Notes: generated by a model not told the origin, from the letters alone. 64,000 nt of DNA from Elusimicrobiota bacterium (GCA_016721625.1 JADKHR010000001.1:620001-684000); one strand, 5' to 3'. Positions 25,789 through 35,292 are shown, counted from the stretch's first letter. A program made the numbers and translations.

Positions 25789-28245
25789 CTACGCGACGAG
25801 GCGGAGACGATCGGCCAAGGCGCGGTACACGCGATGGTCGGCCCGGTCCGGCGCGGCCACGACCTGAGGGCGGAGCGTGCGGTGCCAAACGGAGAAGTAG
25901 GCGTTTTCGGCCGCCCACAAGGATAAGGGCAATTCCAGTTCGTCGGTTAAATCGAGAAGGGCTAAACATTGGCGACCGCGCTCGATCGTCGGCTCCTTGG
26001 AAAGAAGGTCCATATGCGCCTCCAACCGATGCTGAACGATCTGGCCCACTCCGGCCCAGTTCAGAACCACGTTGAACATGTGAGCGTCCCCGTGCACGCG
26101 CTTCAATAAACCCGTGCGGGACTCGTCCTTTTGAAACTCTGTCAGGCTGAGATGCAAATCCCGTCCCAAGACCGATTCCAGGGCAAGGCGAAAAGCGTGG
26201 GGCATGGGGTAACAGGCCTTTAAAAGATACGTCATCAATTTTTTGTTTTCATCCACCAAAAGCCGATAGGTCCCCTCGAAACGCGCCAGGATGTCCTCAA
26301 TGACAGCGCTCAGGATGTGGCGCCGCTCTTCCACCAAAAGATCCTGCAAATCGAAGACTCTCGGTTCGAAATTTTGAGCAAACAAACTTAAAACCTCCGT
26401 CATGGAACCGGTGGTAAAAACCTCCACCAGCCGTTGGAGCACGGGGCGGAAACGCGCCATGTCCGGCGAGGCCCGAAGAACGCAATAAAAATCGTGGCCC
26501 CCCAAATGGAGAACGGCGTAGGCGGCGTCCAAGACCTCCCGGGTGATTTGAGACCGGACGCGGATTTGTCCGACGGAAAGGGCGGTTCCGGCGGCCCGTT
26601 CGGTCCGCCGATCCCCGAACTCATAATCAAAACAATAGACCGTTCCTCGATCCTTTTCCTCCCGCCAAAGGGCTTTCAACGCCTGGTGGGAGGCAATCCG
26701 GGGAAGGTCCGCGGACACCGGTTTCACGTAGCGTTCGTAAACGACGGCGCCGTTACCGATTTCGGGCAAATTGCTCTTGGCCGCGGCGAGGCCCGCGATG
26801 AATTCCACTTCCAACCGCGCCCCCTCCGGGTAGGCCGCGGCGATTTGAAGCGCCCGCGCGGCCGAGGTCAACACCGTCGTGCTTTCCAGACCCGACACCT
26901 CGTCAAAGAACCAGGCGCAACTGGTGAACATCAAAAGCCGTTGCCTCTGCATTTCTAAAAGGCGGAGCGAGTCCGTCTGAGCGCTTTCGGAAAGGGGCCG
27001 AACGGAGTGCGTGTCGAAAAACCGTTTCAAGCTTTCGGGGCTTCGGTCCAGGACGACGTCAATGTAATGGTTCCGAGCCAACCACGGCTCGCGAAGATAC
27101 TCGCCCCCGCGTTTTTCAAAAACGTCGTCCAGCGTTTCGGAGAGCCGGTTCAGAGATTCCCGAAGCGGCGTCCGCCACTCTTGGGTCCAATGGCCGTGCC
27201 CGCCCAGCCGACACCCGCAGTTGGAACGCCACCGCTCGACCCCATGGGCGCAGCTCCATGACGAATTTTCATGGATCTGAACTTCCCATTCGGGGGGATT
27301 CTTTTCCAGGAACTCCCCGTAATTGGTCAACTGGGCCGCCCCGCTCTCGCGAATCCGTTTTAAGGCAATGGCCAAGGCCATGTCGCCGAACCGATGGTGG
27401 TGGCCGTAAGATTCGCCGTCGGTGGCGATGTGCATCAGTTGGGGCCCCTTCCGATCCGCGGAAAAGCCCGAAAGGAGGCGCGCCGCGAAAACGTCCCCGC
27501 TGGCCAGCACCCCCTCGAAAGCGACCGCGTGGGAAATGGGGGCGTCGTAGAAAAAGATCGCCATCTGGGCCCCGCTCGGCGACCGCCACAGGTAGGGACG
27601 GCTGGGATCAATGCGCCCGCCCGAAACGTCCCCCCATTCGCCGCCGGTCGGTGGGTCCCCGCCGTCCGGCCGGTCGCCGGTGCGGCGCACGGGGCGAATG
27701 GCCCGGGCCTGGGTGGGAGACAGCAGGGTAAATTTAATGCCATGGTCGGCCAGGGCTTCCAGGGTGGCGCTGTCAACGGCCGTTTCCGCCAACCACATGC
27801 CCTCGGGAAGGCGTCCGAACCGCCGTTCAAAATCGCGAATCCCCCATTTGATTTGGGTGTCCCGGTCGCGGGGAGACGCCAAGGGCATGATGAGGTGGTT
27901 GTACACTTGGGCGATGGCGTTGCCGTGCCCCGAACGGGTGGCGCGGCTCGCCCGGTCCGCCTCGATAATCCGCTGGTAAATCTCGGGTTGCTTCCGCTCC
28001 ATCCAGGAGAGAAGCGTGGGCCCGAAATTGAAACTTATCTCCCGATAGTTATCGACGATTTCAACAATCCGCCCGTTTCCGTCCAAAACGCGCGAGGCGG
28101 CGTTCGGGCCGTAGCATTCGGCCGTGATGCGCTGGTTCCAATCGTGATAAGGGTGGGCCGAGTCTTGAACCTCGATGTCTTCCAGCCAGGGGTTTTCCCG
28201 GGGCGGCTGGTAAAAGTGGCCGTGAACGCAGAGGAATCGATCCAT
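25789..28245 (-). CDS. Glycoside hydrolase family 57 protein with DUF3536-like C-terminus
   Basis: 818 residues. The N-terminus FLCVHGHFYQPPRENPW is the GH57 start, with metal/substrate His residues. The nucleophile region is EGMWLAETAVDSATL (Glu154) and the acid is in HIATDGESYGHHH (Asp276). The second half is largely helical and matches the layout of the DUF3536 extension seen in amylopullulanase or branching-type GH57 proteins of environmental bacteria. No signal peptide is present, so it acts on cytoplasmic alpha-glucan. It follows glgC by 65 bases, which supports a role in glycogen building or turnover. Branching versus hydrolysis cannot be decided from sequence. Confidence 0.88.
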   Translation of the reverse strand: MDRFLCVHGHFYQPPRENPWLEDIEVQDSAHPYHDWNQRITAECYGPNAASRVLDGNGRIVEIVDNYREISFNFGPTLLSWMERKQPEIYQRIIEADRASRATRSGHGNAIAQVYNHLIMPLASPRDRDTQIKWGIRDFERRFGRLPEGMWLAETAVDSATLEALADHGIKFTLLSPTQARAIRPVRRTGDRPDGGDPPTGGEWGDVSGGRIDPSRPYLWRSPSGAQMAIFFYDAPISHAVAFEGVLASGDVFAARLLSGFSADRKGPQLMHIATDGESYGHHHRFGDMALAIALKRIRESGAAQLTNYGEFLEKNPPEWEVQIHENSSWSCAHGVERWRSNCGCRLGGHGHWTQEWRTPLRESLNRLSETLDDVFEKRGGEYLREPWLARNHYIDVVLDRSPESLKRFFDTHSVRPLSESAQTDSLRLLEMQRQRLLMFTSCAWFFDEVSGLESTTVLTSAARALQIAAAYPEGARLEVEFIAGLAAAKSNLPEIGNGAVVYERYVKPVSADLPRIASHQALKALWREEKDRGTVYCFDYEFGDRRTERAAGTALSVGQIRVRSQITREVLDAAYAVLHLGGHDFYCVLRASPDMARFRPVLQRLVEVFTTGSMTEVLSLFAQNFEPRVFDLQDLLVEERRHILSAVIEDILARFEGTYRLLVDENKKLMTYLLKACYPMPHAFRLALESVLGRDLHLSLTEFQKDESRTGLLKRVHGDAHMFNVVLNWAGVGQIVQHRLEAHMDLLSKEPTIERGRQCLALLDLTDELELPLSLWAAENAYFSVWHRTLRPQVVAAPDRADHRVYRALADRLRLVA

Positions 28246-28310
28246 GGAAAAGGTCTAACGGAGAGGGGAGAACCGGATCAAAAAACCGAAGATCGGAGGC
28301 GTCCCGCCCC

Positions 28311-29543
28311 CTATCTTTTTAAGTGGGCCCACTTGCTTCGACCGCGACCGATGGCGACGATGCCGGATTTGTCCACATGATAGCCGGCCTTCTGGTCGGC
28401 TTCGATGTCCTGGCCGATGCTCGTATTATCGGGGAATACGTTGAACCGATCGGCCACCACGCGGCGGAACCGGCAATTTTTCCCGACGATGCAGTGGTCC
28501 ATCAGAACGCTGTCTTCGATGACGGCCCCGGATTCGATCACCACCCCGCGACCGATCACGGAGTGGCGGACGAAAGCGTCTTTCACCACCACGCCTTCAC
28601 TCAAAATGGAATCCTCCACCTGCCGACCCAACACCCGCGCCGGCGGTCCGTTGTAGCGCCCCGCCATGATGGGCCAATCGTCGTTGTTCAAATCCAACCG
28701 AGGCTTTTCTCCCAAGAGATCCATGTGGGCGGACCAAAAAGATTCCAGGTTCCCCACATCCCGCCAATAGCCCGGCTCTTCATATTCCTTTTGGCCGGGC
28801 AACGGAGCGGATTTAAAGTTGTACGCGTAGATGCGGCACTTGTCGAGAAGAGACGGCAGAATGTTTTTCCCAAAATCGTGGCCGGTTTCTTTTTTGATGT
28901 CCTCGGTGAGAACTTCTTCCAAAACATCGCGGTTGAAAATATAGTTCCCCATGGAGGAATAGGCGAAGTCGGGGTCCCCCGGCATAGGTTTCGGGTTCTT
29001 GGGCTTTTCGTCAAAGGCGGTCAACCGCCCCGCCTTCGTCACGTTCAAAATACCGAAAGATTTGGCTTCGGCGATGGGAACGGGCAAAGCGGAAATGGTC
29101 ACCTGGGCCTGTTTTTCCACATGGTAGGCGAGCATTTGCCCCACGTCCATCCGATAAATGTGGTCCGCCCCGAACACCGCCACGTAATCGGGATCAAAGT
29201 CCCGGATCAAATTAAGATTTTGCGAAACGGAGTCGGCGGTGCCCCGATACCACATTTCCCCCATGCGCATTTGGGGCGGCACAACGGTAATGAAATGGCC
29301 GGGCACCAACCCGCGGTTGGACCAGCTGAGACGCAGATAATCGATGAGCGATTGGGACAGGTATTGAACCAGCACGTAAACGGAAAAAATTTCGGAGTTG
29401 GCGAAGTTGCTCAACACAAAATCCACAATGCGGTATTTTCCCCCGAAGGGGACCGCGGGCTTTCCGCGCTCGTTTGTGAGGGGCATCAGACGCTCGCCTT
29501 TCCCCCCCGCCATGATAATGCCGAGGACTTTTGAACGGATCAT
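28311..29543 (-). CDS. glgC: Glucose-1-phosphate adenylyltransferase
   Basis: 410 residues from the ATG at 29543, overlapping the pseudouridine synthase stop as ATGA. It makes ADP-glucose, the committed step of bacterial glycogen synthesis. The nucleotide loop is IIMAGGKGERLMPLTNERGK, followed by KPAVPFGGKYRIVDFVLSN, the substrate-site GTADSVSQN and YVAVFGADHIYRMD. The C-terminal third is the left-handed beta-helix with hexapeptide repeats (SVIGRGVVIESGAVIEDSVL) that carries the allosteric site. With the GH57 protein downstream and MalQ elsewhere it outlines an alpha-glucan storage pathway; a glycogen synthase is not in the window. Confidence 0.95.
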   Translation of the reverse strand: MIRSKVLGIIMAGGKGERLMPLTNERGKPAVPFGGKYRIVDFVLSNFANSEIFSVYVLVQYLSQSLIDYLRLSWSNRGLVPGHFITVVPPQMRMGEMWYRGTADSVSQNLNLIRDFDPDYVAVFGADHIYRMDVGQMLAYHVEKQAQVTISALPVPIAEAKSFGILNVTKAGRLTAFDEKPKNPKPMPGDPDFAYSSMGNYIFNRDVLEEVLTEDIKKETGHDFGKNILPSLLDKCRIYAYNFKSAPLPGQKEYEEPGYWRDVGNLESFWSAHMDLLGEKPRLDLNNDDWPIMAGRYNGPPARVLGRQVEDSILSEGVVVKDAFVRHSVIGRGVVIESGAVIEDSVLMDHCIVGKNCRFRRVVADRFNVFPDNTSIGQDIEADQKAGYHVDKSGIVAIGRGRSKWAHLKR

Positions 29544-30226
29544 AGGGCTCCCATTTTCACTTCGGTAGGATACACAATTTCCGATTTCGCGACAATGCGA
29601 ACGAACGCGCGAAACGCCTCCGGCGGATCGCAACAGACGGTTCGCGTCCCTCCGTCGGGGTGCGGAAAAGCCAGTCGGCCCGCGTGCAACATCAACCGCG
29701 GCGCCCCTCCGACGGGCCGAGGCGGCGGTCCGTACAACGGATCGCCCAACACCGGGTGGCCGATTCCCGCCAGGTGCGCCCGAATCTGGTGCCGGCGTCC
29801 GGTCACGGGCCGGACAAGAAGGAGCGCCCCGCCCTCCCAGCGCGCCCAGGTCTCGTAATCCGTCCGGCATGGTTTTCCCCCCGGACCGGCGGCCACCCGA
29901 CCGGAACCGAACAGGCGGAGGGGAACCCCCACGCTTCCCTTTGCCGGCGCGGGATCTCCCTGGACGGCGGCCAGGTATTCCTTCTGGATATGACGGCCCT
30001 CAAAGGCGCCGTTCAAAAACCGGTGGGCCGCCGCGTCCCGGGCGAACAAAACGATCCCGCTCGTTTCTCGGTCAATGCGGTGAACCACAAAAACCTTCCC
30101 GCCGAAATGGGCCGCGGCTTCGTCTTTCAGGCAGGGCCCCGACTCCGGCCCCCTCCCTGGAATCACGTTTTGACCCGTGGGTTTATGGACAACAAAAACT
30201 CTTTCGTCCTGATAAAGGATTTCCAC
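29540..30226 (-). CDS. RluA-family pseudouridine synthase
   Basis: 228 residues from a GTG at 30226. The catalytic signature is HRIDRETSGIVLFA with Asp52, and GRRHQIRAHLAGIGHPVLGD is the second conserved RluA motif. There is no N-terminal S4 domain, so it is the compact RluA/RluC-like form acting on rRNA or tRNA uridines; the target site cannot be inferred. It sits between a cyclase gene (6-base gap) and glgC (4-base overlap), an odd place for an RNA modification enzyme and presumably operon packing. Confidence 0.9.
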   Translation of the reverse strand: MEILYQDERVFVVHKPTGQNVIPGRGPESGPCLKDEAAAHFGGKVFVVHRIDRETSGIVLFARDAAAHRFLNGAFEGRHIQKEYLAAVQGDPAPAKGSVGVPLRLFGSGRVAAGPGGKPCRTDYETWARWEGGALLLVRPVTGRRHQIRAHLAGIGHPVLGDPLYGPPPRPVGGAPRLMLHAGRLAFPHPDGGTRTVCCDPPEAFRAFVRIVAKSEIVYPTEVKMGAL

Positions 30227-30232
30227 AGGAAT

Positions 30233-31333
30233 TCAGCGAAGCGCCGGAAAGGCGCCCGGCTTGGGCGCGATCAACGACCACAACGGCACGGGTTCAGGAA
30301 AACCGGCGAACTTCACCGCCCCCTTGGGGTCCAACTCAAAAAACGCTTGGACGCTGGCCGCCGTTTCGGGACCCATGATGATTTCCCGCGGCCCGCTCAC
30401 TTTCTCGATCCGCGCCGCCAGGTTCACGGCGGACCCGATCACGCTGTATTCCGTCCGTTCCTTGGACCCCACACACCCGGCCAGAACCTCCCCCGTGTTC
30501 AAAGCGAACCCGACCGCCAACGCCTCTTCGCCGGGGACAGACGAGCCGATGAATTGAAGAATGGTCCGCGCCTTGAGGGCCGCCCGGGCGGCGGCCGCCG
30601 CGTGGTCCGGCAAATCCTGAGGCGCGCCGAAGATGGCCATCAACCCGTCTCCCAAAAATTTATTCACCACGCCGCCCCGTTCCTGAATGGCGTCCACCAG
30701 AACCTCGAAGATTTGGTTGAGCGCGCGCACCGCCTCTTCGGGAGAAACGCGCCCGGCGTAGGGGGTAAACCCGCGCACGTCGGCGAACAGAATGGTCACC
30801 TCCCGCCGTTGGCCCCGTTTCCAAAAATCATCGGGATGATCGAGGACGAACCTGGCCACTTCCGGGGTCGTGAACTGACCGAAGAGGTCCCGAACTTTCT
30901 GCATGGAGGAAAGTTCCGTGTAGGCGCGATCCAATTCTTCGCGCAGAGCCCGCTCCCGCTCCAATTCCTTGAAAAGACCGCGCTTCGACGCGCACCGGTC
31001 GATGGCCATGCGGAGGGTGTCGGGAGAAAACGGCTTGACCAAATAATCGTAAGCCCCCTCGCGCACGGCTTGGATGGCCGTGGAAAGGTCCGGGAACCCG
31101 GTCATGATGAGGACGTCGGTGGTGCTTTTCGCCCGAACCCGGCGCGTGAGTTCCACCCCGTTCACCGAACCCGGCATATCGAGGTCCGTCAAAACGATTT
31201 CGACGTTCCCCGAAAACCGCTCCAACGCCTCGTCCCCGCTGGCGGCGGTCTCCACCTCGTAGCCCGCCGCTCCGAGCGTTTGGGAGGCCAGATCGCGCAT
31301 GGTTTTTTCGTCATCCACCACGAGGATTTTCAT
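30233..31333 (-). CDS. Receiver domain fused to class III adenylate cyclase
   Basis: 366 residues. Residues 1-118 are a receiver domain (VDDEK, phospho-Asp50 in VLTDLDMPG, Lys100 in LVKPFSP). A coiled helix (about 119-150) leads to a class III cyclase catalytic domain, about 170-345. The metal aspartates are Asp185 (ILFADVRGFT) and Asp229 (KFLGDG), and the purine-contacting Lys is Lys225. In VIGSAVNLAARIE the transition-state Asn and Arg are present, but the residue that is usually Asp or Thr for adenine recognition is Ser. It is most likely an ATP cyclase switched by phosphorylation. The ATGA overlap couples it to the upstream hybrid kinase. Confidence 0.88.
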   Translation of the reverse strand: MKILVVDDEKTMRDLASQTLGAAGYEVETAASGDEALERFSGNVEIVLTDLDMPGSVNGVELTRRVRAKSTTDVLIMTGFPDLSTAIQAVREGAYDYLVKPFSPDTLRMAIDRCASKRGLFKELERERALREELDRAYTELSSMQKVRDLFGQFTTPEVARFVLDHPDDFWKRGQRREVTILFADVRGFTPYAGRVSPEEAVRALNQIFEVLVDAIQERGGVVNKFLGDGLMAIFGAPQDLPDHAAAAARAALKARTILQFIGSSVPGEEALAVGFALNTGEVLAGCVGSKERTEYSVIGSAVNLAARIEKVSGPREIIMGPETAASVQAFFELDPKGAVKFAGFPEPVPLWSLIAPKPGAFPALR

Positions 31334-33300
31334 GCGGAAGGGGAAGGAGGATCAGGCTTGTTGGGTTTCTCAAAAACGCCGTCCAAAACCTGGCGCACGC
31401 GTTGAACCAAGTCCCGGGGCCGGAACGGTTTGGCGAGGAAAGAGGATTCCACTTCTTGGAGAATGTTGTTGTGCGTATCCGTCTCCATGTAGCCGGAGAG
31501 ATAGAGGACCCGCGTGCCCGGATGAGAAGAGAGGAATTGCCTCGCCAATTCAGGTCCCGTCATTCCGTTCATCACCACATCCGTGACCAGAATATCGATG
31601 GGCTCCGTTTGGTCCTGGGCCACCCGAAGGGCTTCCTCGCCGCTCGAAGCCTCGAGAACATGGTAACCGCTCAAGGAAAGAATGCGGACCGCCAGGTTCC
31701 GAACCGATCGATCGTCCTCCGCCAGAAGAATGGTTTCGTTGCCCTTGAGGAATTCGTCCGTTTCCGCCCCTTTTTCCCGAACGGACAACCCCTCCTCCAC
31801 CCGCGGAAAGAACAATCGAAAACACGTGCCGTGCCCGACCTCGCTCGTCACGCGGATATGGCCGCCGGATTGTTGCACGATCCCGTAAACCGTGGAGAGA
31901 CCCAGGCCCGTTCCGCGCCCTTTTTCCTTTGTCGTGTAAAAAGGCTCAAAGAGATGGGCCAACGTCTCCGCCTCCATTCCGCTCCCCGAATCCGTCACGG
32001 TCAAAACCCCGTAGGAACCGGGAGGAACGTCGGCGCGGGCCCCGGGAGGAGGAACCGGCACGTCCACGTTGGCGGTTTCCACGGTGAGGGTTCCCCCGCT
32101 CGGCATGGCGTCCCGGGAATTGACACTCAGGTTCAACAACACCTGCTCCAACTGCCCCATGTCCAACCGAACCCGCCAGAGGTCCGGGGCGCGCACCGTT
32201 TTAAGAACAATGTTCTCTCCGATCAACCGCCGCAACATTTTCTCCAGGTTGGCCACCACCTGGTTCATATCCAACACGGTGGGTTGCGTGATCTGCCGGC
32301 GGCTAAAGGCCAGAAGTTGCTGGGTCAACGTCGCGGCCCGGCCGGCGGTTTCCTTGATTTCCTCCACATCGGCGCGGCGCGGATCCATGCGGTCGAGGGA
32401 ACGCAGAAGCAGGTCGCTGTAACCGTTGATGACGGTCAGCAAATTATTGAAATCGTGAGCAACGCCCCCCGCGAGGCGCCCCACGGCCTCCATTTTTTGA
32501 GCCTGGCGCACTTGCTCTTCCAACCGTTTTCGCTCTTCCACATTTCGCGCCACCACCACTGCCTTGACCGGGACCCCTTTCTCGTCCAGGGCCCAGCTCA
32601 CAATGGATTCAAACAACGGCCAGGTCCCATTTTTGTGCTTGTAGCGGAATTGGACAGTGCGGTCGATCCGCTTTTCCAAAGCCGCTTGAAAGGCCACCCG
32701 CGCCGCCGTTTTATCGTCTGGATGGACCAAGGTGAAGCCTTTGCGCCCCACCAGATCCTTGGGGGAAAGCCCGAGAGACCTTTCGAAAGAGGGGCTGGCG
32801 TAGGTGAACTGCCCTTTTTGGTCCAAAAGATAAATCAAGTCTCGGGAATGTTCGGCGATGAGGCGAACCTGGGCTTCCTGCCCCCGCAAATTTTCTTCGG
32901 CCTCTTCTTTCTGGCGACGGATGTCCCGGGCCTTCACCGCGTTCAGAACGGCCGAGGGCAGGCGCTTGAGCGTGGACTTTAAGATGTAGTCGTCGGCGCC
33001 CCGCTTCATGCACTCCACCGCCACCTCTTCCGACTGGGCCCCCGTCACCAGGATGAACGGAACCTCCGGGAGATAGTGCCGCAGAACCGCCATCGCCTCC
33101 AGCGCGTCGAACTGGGGCAAAGCGAAATCGGAGAGGACGATGTCCGGTGAAAATTCTTTCAACTCCTTGAGAAACGCCTCCCGATTGTCCACCCCGCGAG
33201 AAACGAAAAGAACTTTCGCCTTCTGAAGCTCGTGTTCCACCAGCTCGCGGTCTTCCGGGCGGTCTTCCACGATCAGGATGCGGAACTGCTCGGGGTTCAC
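31330..33300 (-). CDS. Hybrid histidine kinase (REC-PAS-HisKA-HATPase-REC)
   Basis: 656 residues from the GTG at 33300, overlapping the previous stop as GTGA. The order is receiver (IVEDRPED; Asp in IVLSDFALPQ), helical linker, PAS (DLIYLLDQKGQFTYASPSFE), HisKA with the phospho-His in GGVAHDFNNLLTVINGYSD (about residue 278), HATPase with SVNSRDAMPSGG, DSGSGM and GTGLGLSTVYGI, and a second receiver (ILLAEDDRSV; ILVTDVVMNGMTGPE). No membrane segment, so it is cytoplasmic. The AHDFNN-type H-box and C-terminal receiver are typical of NtrB-like hybrid kinases. It probably relays from the membrane kinase upstream to the receiver-cyclase downstream. Confidence 0.92.
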   Translation of the reverse strand: MNPEQFRILIVEDRPEDRELVEHELQKAKVLFVSRGVDNREAFLKELKEFSPDIVLSDFALPQFDALEAMAVLRHYLPEVPFILVTGAQSEEVAVECMKRGADDYILKSTLKRLPSAVLNAVKARDIRRQKEEAEENLRGQEAQVRLIAEHSRDLIYLLDQKGQFTYASPSFERSLGLSPKDLVGRKGFTLVHPDDKTAARVAFQAALEKRIDRTVQFRYKHKNGTWPLFESIVSWALDEKGVPVKAVVVARNVEERKRLEEQVRQAQKMEAVGRLAGGVAHDFNNLLTVINGYSDLLLRSLDRMDPRRADVEEIKETAGRAATLTQQLLAFSRRQITQPTVLDMNQVVANLEKMLRRLIGENIVLKTVRAPDLWRVRLDMGQLEQVLLNLSVNSRDAMPSGGTLTVETANVDVPVPPPGARADVPPGSYGVLTVTDSGSGMEAETLAHLFEPFYTTKEKGRGTGLGLSTVYGIVQQSGGHIRVTSEVGHGTCFRLFFPRVEEGLSVREKGAETDEFLKGNETILLAEDDRSVRNLAVRILSLSGYHVLEASSGEEALRVAQDQTEPIDILVTDVVMNGMTGPELARQFLSSHPGTRVLYLSGYMETDTHNNILQEVESSFLAKPFRPRDLVQRVRQVLDGVFEKPNKPDPPSPSA

Positions 33301-35219
33301 GTTCGTTCTCCGGCCACCGAAGCGGGCAGGGTGAAAAAGAAACACGCGCCTTCGTTGGGCCGTCCCTCCGCCCAGACCCGGCCCCCGTGCTTTTCGACGA
33401 TCCGCTGAACGATCACCAATCCGACCCCCGTCCCTTCAAAATCGGACGTGCTGTGAAGGCGTTGAAAGACGTGGAATAGTTTCCCGGCGTGGTTGGGATC
33501 GAACCCCACGCCGTTGTCCTTTAGGTAAAACGTGTGTTCCAGGGGCCCCTCCTCGGCGCCCACCACGAGGACGGCGCGGGCCGTGCGGCCCGTGAACTTG
33601 AGCGCGTTCGAAAGAAGGTTGGTCCAAACCTGGCGGATCATGCCGCTGTCCCCCCGGGCCGGAGGAAGCGGGGCCAACTGGAAATCGATGACCCGAGATC
33701 CCTTGGGCGTGGTCAAATCCTCGAAGACCTCCCTCGCCATCTCGGTCATATTGACGTCGACCGCCGTCACGGCTTGGCGCCCCAGGCGGGAAAAAGCCAA
33801 AAGGTCGTCGATCAACTGCGCCATGTGTTTCGTGTTCTTCACCACGATGCCCAAAATACGGCGTCCCTCGGGCATCATGGAAGAGGCGTATTCGTTCAAA
33901 AGGATCTGAGAAAACCCGTCGATGGCCCGCAAGGGAGCCCGCAAGTCGTGCGAAATCGAATAATTGAACGCTTCCAATTGCCGATTGCTTTCCTCCACTT
34001 CCCGGGTTCGCCCCTCCACCTGCCGTTCCAGGTTTTCCCTCGCCAAGCGAAGGTCCTCGTCGCGGCGTTGAAGCCGTTCGGCGATTAAATCGACGGCGCG
34101 GGCAATTTCGCCCAGTTCTCCCGGTTCCTGACCAATGCCGGTCCGGGCGGTCAGGTCTCCCGTGCTCATGCGCTCCATCACCAGAAGGAGCCGTTCCACA
34201 TGCCGAGTGATGAAGAAATGGCCCACCCCGCCCGCCAACGCCGCGACGATTCCCAGGAAGAACAGCACCCACACCAAGCTTCGATACACCCGGTTGTGCG
34301 CCCGGCGAACGGCCTCATCGCGCGGGATCTCATAGACGATCCGCACCCCCGACCCCGGCGGAACCCGCACCGGGGCGACGGCAAAGATTCGGTCTCCCGC
34401 TTCCATTCCTTCTCCGGAAACCCGTTTTCCCGACACCGTCCCCAAGGACAGGCCGTCCGGCAAGGGGAGCGGGGATCCCACCGCTCCCCCCCCGCCCGAG
34501 GAAGCCAGGGTGATCCCCTCCCGATCCACCACGTAGAGCCGCGCCCCTTGAGGCAGGGCCAACCGCTGGGTCAGAATGGAAAGCCAGCCCAAATCGATGG
34601 AGGCGAAGGCCACTTTATTAATTTTCCCCCAACGGTCGCGAATGGGATATCCGCAGTTGATGCCCGGCCGTAGGGTGACCAATCCCACCTGAAAATCCCC
34701 AACGGCAAAATCCCCGGATTCCAAAACCCTCGTGAAATACCCCCGATGGGCCACGCTCACGGGTTTATCGAAGGGAACCGCGCTGGCGAACAATCCGCCA
34801 TCCTTCCGCGCCACGCCGATGTTCTGGAATTGAGGGTAGCGCCCCAGAAAATTTTTCAACACGGAGTTCGCGATTCCTTGCTCGATGGCCTGATACTCGT
34901 CCAGTTGGGCGTAGGCCATCAACATCTGGCGGGCGCTTTCGAACAACCGTTCGTATTCGCCCGCCGCGATCTGGGTCAACATCGCCGCTTCATGGGCCGC
35001 GTCTTTCACCCGCAAGTCCCGCTGTTCGAAATGGTCGTGAAGGATCATCCCCATGGCGGGAAGGACGGACAGGAGCACCACGGTAAAAAGTCGGCCCCGG
35101 AGCCCGGTGACCGACTTGACCCGGCGCCGCCAGCGTTGCCCCCAGGGAGACCGAAGGAGGGAAACCCACCGCTCCGCCGCCCGGGCCCGTAAAAGCGCCA
35201 GAGGAAGGAGTCTCTTCAT
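33297..35219 (-). CDS. Membrane sensor histidine kinase (Cache-HAMP-HisKA-HATPase)
   Basis: 640 residues. The first membrane helix (LFTVVLLSVLPAMGMIL) is at about 44-60, then a periplasmic double-Cache-like sensor (FASAVPFDKPVSVAHRGYF), a second helix at about 312-332, HAMP, a coiled coil (EGRTREVEESNRQLEAFNYS) and HisKA with His in SISHDLRAPLRAID. The HATPase domain has NLLSNALKFT, DNGVGFD and GTGVGLVIVQRI. The architecture matches kinases sensing small organic ligands. It is the first large gene of a kinase-kinase-cyclase-glycogen operon, and its ATG overlaps the stop of an 18-codon leader ORF. AGAGG lies 5 bases before the ATG. Confidence 0.93.
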   Translation of the reverse strand: MKRLLPLALLRARAAERWVSLLRSPWGQRWRRRVKSVTGLRGRLFTVVLLSVLPAMGMILHDHFEQRDLRVKDAAHEAAMLTQIAAGEYERLFESARQMLMAYAQLDEYQAIEQGIANSVLKNFLGRYPQFQNIGVARKDGGLFASAVPFDKPVSVAHRGYFTRVLESGDFAVGDFQVGLVTLRPGINCGYPIRDRWGKINKVAFASIDLGWLSILTQRLALPQGARLYVVDREGITLASSGGGGAVGSPLPLPDGLSLGTVSGKRVSGEGMEAGDRIFAVAPVRVPPGSGVRIVYEIPRDEAVRRAHNRVYRSLVWVLFFLGIVAALAGGVGHFFITRHVERLLLVMERMSTGDLTARTGIGQEPGELGEIARAVDLIAERLQRRDEDLRLARENLERQVEGRTREVEESNRQLEAFNYSISHDLRAPLRAIDGFSQILLNEYASSMMPEGRRILGIVVKNTKHMAQLIDDLLAFSRLGRQAVTAVDVNMTEMAREVFEDLTTPKGSRVIDFQLAPLPPARGDSGMIRQVWTNLLSNALKFTGRTARAVLVVGAEEGPLEHTFYLKDNGVGFDPNHAGKLFHVFQRLHSTSDFEGTGVGLVIVQRIVEKHGGRVWAEGRPNEGACFFFTLPASVAGERT

Positions 35220-35272
35220 CGCGGCCTCTGCGCCGGGAACGAGGTGTCCGTGTGTGTGTGCGAATCCGTCAC
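35216..35272 (-). CDS. Candidate 18-codon leader peptide of the kinase operon
   Basis: A GTG at 35272 is preceded by AAGGGAG at an ideal 6-base spacing. The frame encodes VTDSHTHTDTSFPAQRPR and stops at TGA 35218-35216, overlapping the kinase ATG as ATGA. It lies just downstream of a strongly structured leader. The peptide is rich in Thr and His but not a run of a single amino acid, so classical attenuation is not evident; translational coupling or ribosome loading control is more plausible. The frame stays open upstream to 35428, but that part lies in the hairpins and looks non-coding. Confidence 0.45.
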   Translation of the reverse strand: MTDSHTHTDTSFPAQRPR

Positions 35273-35292
35273 GCAGTTCTCCCTTAAAAGAA

